The position numbers and the translations under genes were made by a program. A stretch of 64,000 bases of DNA from Hohaiivirga sp031546825 (GTDB lineage: Bacteria; Pseudomonadota; Alphaproteobacteria; Rhizobiales; Beijerinckiaceae). The DNA lies in assembly GCA_031546825.1 (NCBI GenBank), contig JAVBJU010000005.1:1-64000 (forward strand). Reading direction: 5' to 3'. Of the stretch, positions 35,752-43,943 are shown piece after piece (the stretch's first letter is position 1; each line of letters opens with the position of its first letter). The notes beneath the pieces were generated by a model. The model made no database searches. It was given only the letters and a program-made list of their open reading frames with translations, and was not told where the DNA came from.

Positions 35752-36483
35752 ATGGGGACGGAACGCACAATTCTCGTAACCGGCGCAAGCAAAGGTATTG
35801 GTCAGGCCATCGCGCAGCATCTGGCGCGAGAGGGCTTCACCATTGCCGTGCATTACGGCCATGACCGAGCCGGTGCCGAAGCCACCCTTGCCACCATTGA
35901 GGCAGATGGCGGCAGGGGCCGCGTTCTCAGTTTTGATACCTCCGACCGGGAAACGGTGCGGAGCGTTGTCGAGGCTGACATGGAGCGGCATGGCGTTTAT
36001 TATGGCGTGGTGCTCAATGCTGGCATCACCCGCGATGCTGCCTTTCCCGCGCTTTCCGATGCCGATTGGGACGCGGTTCTCGATACCAATCTCGACGGTT
36101 TTTACAATATCCTGAAACCAGTCGTCATGCCGATGATTTCGGCGCGGCGCGGGGGGCGCATTGTTACCCTCTCGTCGGTTTCGGGCATCATGGGCAATCG
36201 TGGACAGGTTAATTACAGTGCCGCCAAAGCGGGCATCATCGGCGCAACCAAGGCTCTCGCCGTTGAGCTCGCCAAGCGAAATATCACGGTCAATTGTGTC
36301 GCGCCCGGCCTCATCGAAACCCAGATGACCGCCGATGTCCCCATGGAAGAAGCCAAAAAGGTGATCCCCATGGCGCGCGCGGGCAAGCCGGAAGAGGTGG
36401 CCGCAGTGGTTGGCTTCTTATGTTCAGATAGCGCCAGTTATGTTACGCGACAGGTAATTGCGGTGAACGGGGGAATGATTTGA
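35752..36483 (+). CDS. apeQ: 3-ketoacyl-ACP reductase FabG-like (APE)
   Basis: A 243-residue short-chain dehydrogenase. The NADPH loop is LVTGASKGIGQAIA (residues 8-21), LNAG follows at about 87, the active site is Ser in LSSVSGIMGNRGQ with YSAAKAG (Tyr-x-x-x-Lys, about 153-157), and the C-terminal block is ITVNCVAPGLIET. It reduces the 3-ketoacyl-ACP made by the ketosynthases. TGATG overlap with apeR. Confidence 0.9.
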   Translation: MGTERTILVTGASKGIGQAIAQHLAREGFTIAVHYGHDRAGAEATLATIEADGGRGRVLSFDTSDRETVRSVVEADMERHGVYYGVVLNAGITRDAAFPALSDADWDAVLDTNLDGFYNILKPVVMPMISARRGGRIVTLSSVSGIMGNRGQVNYSAAKAGIIGATKALAVELAKRNITVNCVAPGLIETQMTADVPMEEAKKVIPMARAGKPEEVAAVVGFLCSDSASYVTRQVIAVNGGMI

Positions 36484-37706
36484 TGCGTCGCGTTGTTGTG
36501 ACCGGTTTCGGGGGCGTCACGCCACTCGGCAATGACTGGTCTTCCATCCGGGAGAAGATGGTAAAAAAGGAAACGGCCGTTCGCCGCATGCCGGAATGGG
36601 AGCGCTTCAGCGGCGTCAATACCCGGCTGGCCGCTCCGGTGTTGGACACTGCATTCGAGGAGCGCTACTCCCGCAAAGCGGCGCGCACGATGGGCCGCAT
36701 TTCAAAAATGGCGGTTTATGCCACTGAGCAGGCATTTGACGACGCCGGACTGACCGGTGACCCGCTGGTAAAAAGCGGACGCTGCGGTGTGGCCTACGGC
36801 TCGTCTTTCGGCAGCCCAGGCCCGGTGATTGCTTTTGCCGAGCTCATGACCGCGGGGGCATCAAAACTTCTGAACGCAACGAGCTATATCCATATCATGG
36901 GCCACACGGCCGCGGTGAATATTGGCCTGTTCTTCGGTCTCACCGGTCGCGTTATTCCCACCTCCGCCGCCTGCACCTCAAGCAGCATGGCCATCGGTTA
37001 TGCCCATGAGGCCATTCAGGCAGGAAAAGCCGATGTGATGGTTGCAGGAGGCGCCGAAGAGCTCGATATTTCGGGCAGCGCCGTGTTCGACACCCTGTTC
37101 GCAACATCCACCCGCAATGACGAACCGTCGCTGACGCCCCGCCCCTACGATGTTGCGCGCGATGGTCTGGTGATCGGCGAAGGCGCAGTCTCCCTTATCC
37201 TGGAGGAGCGTGAACATGCGCTGGCACGCGGTGCCACCATCTATGCGGAAATCGCAGGCTTTGCCACCAACAGTGATGGTTGCCATGCCACCCAACCGCA
37301 AATGGAAACGATGGCGCTTGCATTGCAGGGCGCATTACGTGATGCCAACCTGCCGCCGGAAGCCATCGGCTTCGTCAGCGGGCACGGCACCGCAACCGAC
37401 GGCGGCGACATCGCCGAGAGCCACGCAACGCGCAGTGTTTTTCGGCGCGCCGTGCCGATCCACTCGCTGAAGAGCTATTTCGGCCATACGCTCGGTGCCT
37501 GTGGCGGCCTGGAAGCGTGGCTTGGCGTCGAGATGATGCGCGCGGGCTCATTCATGCCGACCATCAATCTTGATACGCCCGATCCGCGCTGCGCAGAACT
37601 TGATTATCTCATGGGCAGCCCACGGGCACTTGACGTCGAATACCTGATGTCCAACAATTTCGCGTTCGGCGGCATCAATACTTCCCTCATATTCAAGAGG
37701 GCCTGA
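36483..37706 (+). CDS. apeR: Beta-ketoacyl-ACP synthase FabF-like (APE)
   Basis: A 407-residue FabF-type ketosynthase with active-site Cys164 in TSAACTSSSMAIGY and histidines in SGHGTATDGGD and KSYFGHTLGACGG. It is thought to perform the first elongation(s) in APE biosynthesis. The ATG at 36483 overlaps the apeQ stop; GGGGGA lies upstream. It is the last canonical gene of the cluster. Confidence 0.9.
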   Translation: MRRVVVTGFGGVTPLGNDWSSIREKMVKKETAVRRMPEWERFSGVNTRLAAPVLDTAFEERYSRKAARTMGRISKMAVYATEQAFDDAGLTGDPLVKSGRCGVAYGSSFGSPGPVIAFAELMTAGASKLLNATSYIHIMGHTAAVNIGLFFGLTGRVIPTSAACTSSSMAIGYAHEAIQAGKADVMVAGGAEELDISGSAVFDTLFATSTRNDEPSLTPRPYDVARDGLVIGEGAVSLILEEREHALARGATIYAEIAGFATNSDGCHATQPQMETMALALQGALRDANLPPEAIGFVSGHGTATDGGDIAESHATRSVFRRAVPIHSLKSYFGHTLGACGGLEAWLGVEMMRAGSFMPTINLDTPDPRCAELDYLMGSPRALDVEYLMSNNFAFGGINTSLIFKRA

Positions 37707-37732
37707 AGCATATTCCGCACCCGGAGACAAAA

Positions 37733-38176
37733 ATGGAAAAAATGATTATCCCAGCGTTGGCAGCTTTTCTGTGCAGCGCGGCAGTTCCCGCTTTTGCCGC
37801 CGACGTTGTGACGAGCGCTTCCATTGCGGACGCATTGAACAGCCCGGAAGCCCGCAAGGTTCTGACCGACGACGTCAAACTCTATTTCGGCAGTGACCGC
37901 GTGAGAGCAGCAAAGGTTATCGGCGAGTGGTCGAGCAACCGACACGCCAGAAAGACCTCCCACCCGGACCAGTTGACGGTATGCCACGCCGCTTTTGCTA
38001 AAGCGACGTTCGAATTGCAGAAGCGCGCCCGCGAAGAAGGGGGCAATGCTGTCATCAACATCACCGGCCTGGACAAAGAGAAGACCCGCTATTCCGACCG
38101 AAACACCTATGTCTGCCGCGGTGGTCGTGTGATGATCTCGGTGGGCCTAAGGGGAACTGTTGTGAAGACCAAGTAA
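37733..38176 (+). CDS. Small secreted protein, 'excinuclease ATPase subunit'-named family, paralogue 1
   Basis: A 147-residue exported protein with a signal peptide ending AFAA and conserved features of a small periplasmic family. These are a Cys in LTVCHAAFAKATFELQKRA, then EEGGNAVINI, then a second Cys in TYVCRGGRVM, so a disulfide is likely. Databases often label this family excinuclease ATPase subunit; nothing in it resembles UvrA. It starts 26 bases after apeR and may be in the same transcript. Function unknown. Its near-twin follows. Confidence 0.75.
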   Translation: MEKMIIPALAAFLCSAAVPAFAADVVTSASIADALNSPEARKVLTDDVKLYFGSDRVRAAKVIGEWSSNRHARKTSHPDQLTVCHAAFAKATFELQKRAREEGGNAVINITGLDKEKTRYSDRNTYVCRGGRVMISVGLRGTVVKTK

Positions 38177-38285
38177 TTTTGGTTTTCCACCGCGCCTGGT
38201 TGTCGGCTCCCCGGCATCGGGCGTCTGAGACCGAACAACCGCGTTCGGATATTCACATACCCATGAAATTCAGGAGGCAATATTT

Positions 38286-38732
38286 ATGCAGAAGTTTCTC
38301 ATCCCGGCGCTGGCAGCGCTTTTGTGCAGCATGGTCACCCCGGTTCTTGCCGCGGATTCACTGACCAAGGGCTCTATCGAGGACGCCCTGAACAGCGAAG
38401 AGGGACGCAAGCTTGTGGCCAGCGATATCAAGCTGCATTTTGGTAATGAACGTGTGAAGGTTGCGCAGGTTATTGGCGAGTGGAAAAGCAACCGCCGTCG
38501 CAACATGAGCCACGAATCCAGCCAGGCCATCGCCTGCCATGTCGCCTTCGCCAATGCCGCGTATGAACTGCAGAAGCGCGCCCGTGCAGAGGGTGGTGAT
38601 GCGGTCATCAACATCGTCAGCGTTGACAACACCAAGGCCGAGAGCGCCAGCCGCACTGCCTACACCTGCCGCGTCGGCCGTGTGATGGCAGCGGTGGCCC
38701 TGCAGGGAAAAGTTGTAAAGACCAGAAAATAA
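38286..38732 (+). CDS. Small secreted protein, tandem paralogue 2
   Basis: A 148-residue paralogue of the preceding protein: same signal peptide style (ending VLAA), same Cys positions (IACHVAFANAAYELQKRA and TAYTCRVGRVM) and the GGDAVINIVSV block. The pair arose by tandem duplication. A 109-base gap separates them, with AGGAGG six bases before the ATG. Function unknown; the link with the aryl-polyene envelope pigment is positional only. Confidence 0.75.
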   Translation: MQKFLIPALAALLCSMVTPVLAADSLTKGSIEDALNSEEGRKLVASDIKLHFGNERVKVAQVIGEWKSNRRRNMSHESSQAIACHVAFANAAYELQKRARAEGGDAVINIVSVDNTKAESASRTAYTCRVGRVMAAVALQGKVVKTRK

Positions 38733-38749
38733 TTGGTGTTCATAGCATG

Positions 38750-38946
38750 GCGCGGTTAAGTGGAATCCGCTTAACCGCATAAAGCCTTGCGAAATACGGA
38801 TGTTAGAGCGGGATGTGTTGCTGTGTAAACACATCCCCTCCAGTATAACGCTGGTTTTAAATGGATCGCCGGTTAAACGCAAAGCGTCACGGGATCAATG
38901 AATCCAGAGCGAAGTGCGTTTCATATTAAACGCGAATTACTCTAAA
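38750..38946 (+). repeat. Dispersed intergenic repeat, copy B (longest)
   Basis: Contains two inverted repeats (GCGGTTAAG...CTTAACCGC at 38752-38778 and GGGATGTGTT...AACACATCCC at 38811-38838). These are followed by the shared core CGCCGGTTAAACGCAAAGCG ... AGCGAAGTGCG ... AAACGCG and bounded by TTAGAG and CTCTAA. Copies A, C, D and E align to parts of it. Confidence 0.6.
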
Positions 38947-38985
38947 AAGAAAAAAAGGACTTAGCCGTTTCCAGCTGAGTCCTTG
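38945..38985 (-). terminator. Terminator of the tRNA-Arg gene
   Basis: On the minus strand the stem AAGGACTCAGC / GCTAAGTCCTT (one mismatch) is followed directly by a run of Ts, seven bases downstream of the tRNA 3' end. Confidence 0.8.
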
Positions 38986-38992
38986 AAAAATT

Positions 38993-39069
38993 TGGCGCAC
39001 CCAGCACGATTCGAACGTGCGACCTTTGCCTTCGGAGGGCAACGCTCTATCCAGCTGAGCTATGGGTGC
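38993..39069 (-). tRNA. tRNA-Arg, anticodon CCG
   Basis: A 77-base tRNA with encoded CCA. The acceptor stem is GCACCCA / TGGGTGC with G discriminator, the D-arm contains AGCTCAGCTGGATAGAGC, the anticodon stem is TTGCC / GGCAA around loop CTCCGAA (anticodon CCG, reading CGG), and the T-arm contains GTTCGAATC. No integrase or attachment-site repeat is seen beside it. Confidence 0.95.
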
Positions 39070-39352
39070 GGACGCTTTTAGGGCGTGGCGGATTCAGTAG
39101 CCTATTCCCTTTGTTCGGGCAAGGGCCTCCGTGGGTCATTCCGTCCCATGCGAGGGGGAATATGATGCGGGGGCTTGGCACATACCGCCTTTGCTGGACT
39201 TGTGCGGCCCCTTGGGGCATGTGTTCCCTGGTGCCACTGTCGTGGCAAAAAGGTTTGGAGAATGCCCGTTTGGGGCATACCATTGCCGCGTGAGACGCGC
39301 TATCTCATGGCCCGACAACGCCCGGCTGTTATTGAGGAATGGCGCACAAGAC

Positions 39353-40402
39353 ATGGCTAAAGCACGAGACACGAGTCTGGACCTTTTTCCCCATGCGGAG
39401 CCGATGCCGTCTGGCAAGGCGGGCCGCACCGCGAAAGGCATTGTCAACGCGGCGGTCTATTGCGGCAACAAGCGGCTTTGCGACATCGCGCTTTCGGAGG
39501 CGGGCGAGTGGGCGAAGAAGCCGGGGCATATCGTGTGGATCGGGCTTTACGAGCCGGGAGAGGCGCTCCTGTCGGAACTGCAAAAGCAGTTTTCCCTCAG
39601 CCCGCTTGCCATCGAAGATGCCAAGATGAAGCATCAGCGCACCAAGGTCGAACAATATGGCGACAGCCTGTTCATTGTTGCCCGCACGGTGCAGATCGTC
39701 AACAAGCGCATCTCACTGCACGAAACCCATATTTTCGCGGGCAAAGGCTATGTCGTCACCATCCGCCACGGCACGTCAGCGAGCTATGCGCCGGTACGTG
39801 AGCGGTATGAATCCCTCGTGCATCCCTATAAGGACAACGAACAGTTCATCGTCTACAGCCTGCTCGATTACATCGTCGACGCCTATCAGCCGATCATCGA
39901 CTATGTCCATCAAGAAGTGGAGCATCTCGAAGATCAGGTGATGATCAGCCCGCTCAACAAGAGCGAAGTCGAGCGGCTGCACGGGCTCCAGCGTGATCTG
40001 TTGCGCCTGCGCACGGCGGTGGCACCGATGGTCGAGGTGTGCAAGCGGCTTGAACATGGCGATCTCTTGCCGGTTCCCGCCGATATCCAGGAATTGTTTC
40101 GCGATGTCACCGACCACATCCGCCGGGTGCAGGATCATATCGAGGTGCTGCGCGAAGTCATGAAATTCACCTTTGACGCCAATATGATGATGGGGCAGGC
40201 ATTGCAGGCGGAGATCACCCGCAAGCTCGCCGCCTGGGCCGCCATCCTGGCGGTCCCCACGGCCATTGCCGGCATTTACGGCATGAATTTCAAGTTCATG
40301 CCGGAACTCGATTGGGCATATGGCTATTTCGTGGTTCTCGGCGGCATGATCGCCATTTGCGTCGGGCTCTTTGCCGCGTTCAAACGCAACGAGTGGCTGT
40401 AA
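39353..40402 (+). CDS. CorA-family magnesium/divalent-cation channel
   Basis: A 349-residue CorA protein. A large cytosolic domain (about 1-285) ends in the long stalk helix, followed by two membrane segments at the C-terminus. The first is linked to the pore signature YGMNFKFMPEL (about residue 307). Magnesium (or Co/Ni) passes through the homopentamer. The frame extends upstream to 39131, but the ATG at 39353 begins the conserved region. It converges on the CYTH-CHAD gene with no gap (stop to stop). Confidence 0.88.
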   Translation: MAKARDTSLDLFPHAEPMPSGKAGRTAKGIVNAAVYCGNKRLCDIALSEAGEWAKKPGHIVWIGLYEPGEALLSELQKQFSLSPLAIEDAKMKHQRTKVEQYGDSLFIVARTVQIVNKRISLHETHIFAGKGYVVTIRHGTSASYAPVRERYESLVHPYKDNEQFIVYSLLDYIVDAYQPIIDYVHQEVEHLEDQVMISPLNKSEVERLHGLQRDLLRLRTAVAPMVEVCKRLEHGDLLPVPADIQELFRDVTDHIRRVQDHIEVLREVMKFTFDANMMMGQALQAEITRKLAAWAAILAVPTAIAGIYGMNFKFMPELDWAYGYFVVLGGMIAICVGLFAAFKRNEWL

Positions 40403-41959
40403 TCAGTCCGCGTTGCTGTCTTTCCAGAAGGGCATCAGGGCGGCAAGTGCTGCGCAATCCGCGTCAATGGCGCGCAAAAGCGCGGGCCGGTCTTCAGCGC
40501 GGGCTGCAATGAGGCGCACTTCGATTTCGGAAAGTCCCGCACGTCGCTCGGCTTCGGCGATATCATTGAGAGCACCGAGGCCGTCCTGCAGGCCGGTCAG
40601 GTGTTTTAAAGCGCGGTGGGATGGAGCTTCCTTGCGGTTCATAATCTCGGGCGCAGTAAAAAGCGGCAGGAAAAAATCCACCGCATAGCGCAGTTTTTTG
40701 ACCTCGATACGCCAGGCGTGGCGGGCCGTATCATCGAGTTTCGCGTGGTCTGCGATGATCTTTCGCACCCGCTTCCAGCGCCGCTTGATCTGGCAGGCAG
40801 CATAGGCAATCAGCGCGTCGGTGGGTGGCGGGTTTTGTGCCTGCCAGGCACCGCACTCAATCCATTGCGTCAGGGTGAGCATGAGATTATGGAAGCGCAC
40901 GGATGTCAGCGCTAACACCAACTGATCATAGGCGCGTTCCCGGCGCGTGCCGTAATCATCAACCATGTTGCGATAGGCGGGATCGGTGCCGTAACCCGCC
41001 TCGCCATCGCGCAGGATGCCTTCGATATAAACATCAAGCTCCCGCGCCTGCCCCATCTCGCCCGCCACCCAGCGCAACTCGGATTTGAGCCGGTCTCGCA
41101 ACGGGTCATCACAAACCGGACGAAACGCCGTCATCGCTGCCCGCAAACGCCGGATCGCCACACGCATCTGGTGGACGGCCTCGGGCGGCTTCCCTTGCCA
41201 GAACGCCGATTCATTGGCGAGGAAATGGCGGAGACAGCCCCGGGCAATCCGTTGAAAGGCAGCGGTCAACGGCATATCCGGCGTGAGCATCACCCGCTCC
41301 GCCCGGCGTACCGTGTGGCCGCCAGCAAGAAGGGTGAAACCGCGCTCGGCCTTGGCCTGGGTGTCGAGCCGGATTGGCACGGCCCGCAAGATGCGCGCCG
41401 CTTGCCCGAACAAGGCCGATTTTGGCCCGTCCTTCAATTCAAGCTCCAGTTCACAAAACGCTTCGCGCCTTGTACCTGCAACGATTTCACCCATATCCAC
41501 CGCTACTTCGATGGTCGCGCCCTCAAACATCACATCATATTGATGGCGGGTGACATCGACGGTGAAGATCGGTGCTATCTCGGGGTTCAACGCGGCATCG
41601 GCAAGTACCGGCCGCACCATGGCCGCTGCCCGGGCGCGCAGGTTGGGCCGCATGCCGCGCACCGCGCAGGACCATTCACCCCGTTCGGCAAAAGCATCAT
41701 CACCACGCTCAAATGTCTTGACCGTCTGGGTTTTCTTCGCGCCGTCATCACGGATCCGCAGCGAGAAGCCAGCCTGGCGCAAGCGGTGATCTTGCGTGTC
41801 AAAATAGGTTGAATGGAGCCGCCGTTCCACGCCGGGCCGCAATGCCTGCCAGGGCGCGGCTTCCAGAAGGCTTAAGCTATCCCCCATCGTCAGGGCGAAT
41901 TTCAGTTCGATTTCCCGCTCATCTTTTGCCAGGGAGCTTACGGCTTTCGTTTTCGACAT
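40403..41959 (-). CDS. CYTH-CHAD domain protein (inorganic triphosphatase-like)
   Basis: A 518-residue two-domain protein. An N-terminal CYTH domain (about 10-215) has the tunnel motif EREIELKFAL and the R/K/E residues of triphosphate-binding enzymes. A C-terminal CHAD domain (about 230-510) has conserved-His helices (VHQMRVAIRRLRAAM, WRIEVKKLRYAVDFF). CYTH hydrolyses tripolyphosphate or related compounds and CHAD binds polyphosphate. The ATG at 41959 has GGAGGGGG just before it. Confidence 0.88.
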   Translation of the reverse strand: MSKTKAVSSLAKDEREIELKFALTMGDSLSLLEAAPWQALRPGVERRLHSTYFDTQDHRLRQAGFSLRIRDDGAKKTQTVKTFERGDDAFAERGEWSCAVRGMRPNLRARAAAMVRPVLADAALNPEIAPIFTVDVTRHQYDVMFEGATIEVAVDMGEIVAGTRREAFCELELELKDGPKSALFGQAARILRAVPIRLDTQAKAERGFTLLAGGHTVRRAERVMLTPDMPLTAAFQRIARGCLRHFLANESAFWQGKPPEAVHQMRVAIRRLRAAMTAFRPVCDDPLRDRLKSELRWVAGEMGQARELDVYIEGILRDGEAGYGTDPAYRNMVDDYGTRRERAYDQLVLALTSVRFHNLMLTLTQWIECGAWQAQNPPPTDALIAYAACQIKRRWKRVRKIIADHAKLDDTARHAWRIEVKKLRYAVDFFLPLFTAPEIMNRKEAPSHRALKHLTGLQDGLGALNDIAEAERRAGLSEIEVRLIAARAEDRPALLRAIDADCAALAALMPFWKDSNAD

Positions 41960-42158
41960 ACCCCCTCCGCGCAAAGCGAGCTGCTTTCAGTTCCGGTTCA
42001 TCGATACTATATTATACAAACATGCCCTGCGGTAAAAAGAGCATATTTTTTGCGCCACACGCTGGTAAATTGAAAAACACCACGACTTGCAGCGTCTGCT
42101 TAGAAGATATTAACCCCGCTGGCCGACACTATAACGGATTTGACGAGACACGAGGATT

Positions 42159-42665
42159 ATGCGCGCCCCCAACCCAACCCACGCGAAGGCCCTGCAATAT
42201 GCGGCCCTGCCATTTAGACTAAATGGCGGCGGGGTTGAGGTCATGCTCATCACCTCACGCGACACGCGGCGGTGGGTGCTGCCCAAAGGCTGGCCGATCA
42301 AGGGGCTTAAGCCCCATGAAACCGCCGCCTGCGAGGCCTTTGAAGAGGCCGGGCTCATTGGCCGCATCACCAAACGCGCGATCGGGTCGTTCCATTACAG
42401 CAAGCGCCTGAAAGAAGGCCATAGCATCACCTGCAAGGTTGCGCTCTATCCCCTTGAGGTCAAGCAGCAGCGCGAAAGCTGGCCTGAGCAACATGAGCGC
42501 GACGGGCGGTGGTTCAGCCTTGAAGATGCCGCGGCTCTCGTTGAAGAGGCGGACCTGTCGGACACCCTGCGCCACCTCGAAGCCAGCAAGTTGCAGCATC
42601 CGCGCACCAAGGGCACTGGCAAGCTCATTCAGCGCCGCCATCTCTCCGGACAAGCGGCAGGTTAG
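42159..42665 (+). CDS. Nudix hydrolase, variant Nudix box
   Basis: A 168-residue Nudix-fold protein. The box region reads LPKGWPIKGLKPHETAACEA followed by FEEAGLIG. The metal-binding EE of the second half is intact, whereas the first E and the R of the consensus GX5EX7REUXEEXGU are not in place. This variant is common among Rhizobiales Nudix proteins similar to diphosphoinositol-polyphosphate hydrolases. The substrate (nucleotide or polyphosphate) cannot be told; the CYTH-CHAD neighbour is suggestive only. A dispersed repeat overlaps its stop codon. Confidence 0.8.
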   Translation: MRAPNPTHAKALQYAALPFRLNGGGVEVMLITSRDTRRWVLPKGWPIKGLKPHETAACEAFEEAGLIGRITKRAIGSFHYSKRLKEGHSITCKVALYPLEVKQQRESWPEQHERDGRWFSLEDAAALVEEADLSDTLRHLEASKLQHPRTKGTGKLIQRRHLSGQAAG

Positions 42666-42768
42666 AGCGTTCTGCGTTCTTACAGAATCGCAAAGCGCTC
42701 TAATTTTCTTTATTTCATCGCACTTTTTGACGTTTAACCGGTGCCCTCTTAAACAAAAAATGCTCTAG
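42662..42768 (-). repeat. Dispersed intergenic repeat, copy E (inverted), terminator-like left end
   Basis: Starts with an inverted repeat TTAGAGCG ... CGCTCTAA (42662-42703) followed by TTTTC, which can end Nudix transcription. Read on the minus strand it contains ACCGGTTAAACGTCAAA and ATTAGAGCG in the order of copy B. The outer ends TTAGAGC and GCTCTAG match each other. Confidence 0.6.
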
Positions 42769-42978
42769 TGCACGCCCCCCCGCGACGAACTGACGCGAGA
42801 GCGAGGTCCCCCCCACTGCCGCCCCAGTGAGATTGGCAAACAAGGCACGGCAACTTCGCGCATTGATAAAAAAATCTTTTAAAATCATCATTTTATAAAA
42901 ATTACAGCCCCCAAATTTCAGCTGTATCATTCCCGCTCAACCCTGCGTTTTACGCATGGGTTGGCGTTTTATGTCGCA

Positions 42979-43006
42979 TTGACCTGCATTCCACGCACTG
43001 TATGGT
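42979..43006 (+). promoter_or_regulatory. Promoter of the candidate small RNA
   Basis: TTGACC (42979-42984), 16-base spacer, TATGGT (43001-43006): a strong sigma-70-type promoter. It places the transcript start near 43012, 200 bases before the next start codon and just ahead of a complete terminator. Confidence 0.65.
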
Positions 43007-43011
43007 GAGGA

Positions 43012-43105
43012 CGTGACGGAGCGACATTGTTGTTCCATCACTGCCCATCTGGGCGTTTCCTCCCTAAACTTCGAGCCGTGCATAAATTGTACGGCTCTTT
43101 TTTTG
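43012..43105 (+). ncRNA. Candidate trans-acting small RNA with CCTCCC motif (suhB/MmgR-like)
   Basis: About 94 bases bounded by a strong promoter and a textbook terminator, with no open frame. It contains a small hairpin GCCC-ATCT-GGGC (43043-43054), then an unpaired TTTCCTCCCT (CCTCCC at 43059-43064) able to pair with Shine-Dalgarno sites, then the terminator stem. Layout and the words GTTCCATCACTGCCC and GGGCGTTTCCTCCCT recall, from memory, the suhB/MmgR RNA family of Rhizobiales; I could not search Rfam. Confidence 0.65.
43073..43105 (+). terminator. Intrinsic terminator of the candidate small RNA
   Basis: Stem GAGCCGT / ACGGCTC with an 11-base loop followed by seven Ts (43098-43104). No coding gene ends nearby on this strand, so it must serve an RNA gene. 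Confidence 0.85.
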
Positions 43106-43219
43106 TCTTCTCGTTGGGAGTATGATTTCTCCCGAGGGGCGAACGATTCTTTTGGTTCTGGTGTTCCCCCTTGCCGTTATCGGTTTGAAATTCACCGAAA
43201 AACCAAAGGAAGCACTCGC

Positions 43220-43534
43220 ATGTCCGATCATCTCGCCGACGTAAAAAAATACGCCAAAAAGCCCGTCAATGAGGCTGCGCTGGCTTATCTCGAAAAAACC
43301 TACCGCCTGGTTCTCAGCAAGGCCGACGCCCGTTACGTTGCCTGTTCCGACGCCGAAGAGCGCAAGCGCATCCGTGAGAACTTCCTCAAGAAGAAGCTCG
43401 GTCTCACCACCGGCGATCTCGACGGTGCCATCGAAGCGACCTGCACGGCGATGAAGGCAGACCGCACCAAATCCCGCCTGACCTTCTATTACCTCCTCGC
43501 CGAGCATTTCGGAAAGCTCGACAAGCTGGCCTGA
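43220..43534 (+). CDS. DUF2853 family protein
   Basis: A 104-residue, mostly helical cytosolic protein that starts MSDHLADVKKYAKKPVNE and matches the DUF2853 family known from Agrobacterium relatives (YRLVLSKADARYVACSD). Function unknown. The ATG at 43220 is preferred to upstream starts because the family begins there and AAGGAAG lies eight bases before it. It is followed by a strong terminator. Confidence 0.82.
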   Translation: MSDHLADVKKYAKKPVNEAALAYLEKTYRLVLSKADARYVACSDAEERKRIRENFLKKKLGLTTGDLDGAIEATCTAMKADRTKSRLTFYYLLAEHFGKLDKLA

Positions 43535-43548
43535 TAAACCCCACGGCT

Positions 43549-43591
43549 GGGCTGCGGAGGATGCCTGACATTTTCCGCAGCCCGCATTTTT
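43549..43591 (+). terminator. Intrinsic terminator after the DUF2853 gene
   Basis: Stem GGGCTGCGG / CCGCAGCCC with a 17-base loop, then GCATTTTTG. Confidence 0.75.
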
Positions 43592-43594
43592 GTT

Positions 43595-43903
43595 TCAGAC
43601 CCGCGTCTCAATACCAGCGGTCCCGTTATCCGGGTAACGCCGACCGGCGACACGGCTTGGCGTGAATATCGCATCAAGTTCCGCGATGTCCTGCGGATTG
43701 AGGCGCATCGTTGCGGCGGCGATATTTTGTTGTAAGCGGTCGCGATTACGGGTTCCGGGGATTGGTATCACGTTATCATTCTTGCTGACGAGCCAGGCGA
43801 GCGCCACTTGCGCCGCCGTCACGGCCTGTGCGTGGCGAACTGGGTAAGTTCCCCGGCCAACACCACATTCTGGGCCAGCGGCTCTGCAAGCCCTCATCCG
43901 CAC
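43595..43903 (-). pseudogene. Aldo/keto reductase, decayed 3' fragment
   Basis: The leftward frame ends with typical C-terminal aldo/keto reductase sequence: TAAQVALAWLVSKN, VIPIPGTRNRDRLQQN and LNPQDIAELDAIF. Upstream of about 43830 the expected sequence (LAQNVVLAGELTQFA) is found in another frame, and no NADPH-binding N-terminal half (about 200 codons) exists. It is a frameshifted and 5'-truncated remnant. Confidence 0.75.
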
Positions 43904-43943
43904 GGTGCGAGAAATGCCAGAACCGCGCGGATAAGCAAAGGGC

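Noticed and set aside
37733..38732. DNA-repair function suggested by the excinuclease family name
   Set aside because: Both proteins have signal peptides, are about 147 residues long and lack any ATPase or zinc motif of UvrA.
38945..39352. Genomic-island attachment site at the tRNA-Arg gene
   Set aside because: No integrase gene, no repeat of the tRNA 3' end and no composition shift were found beside it.
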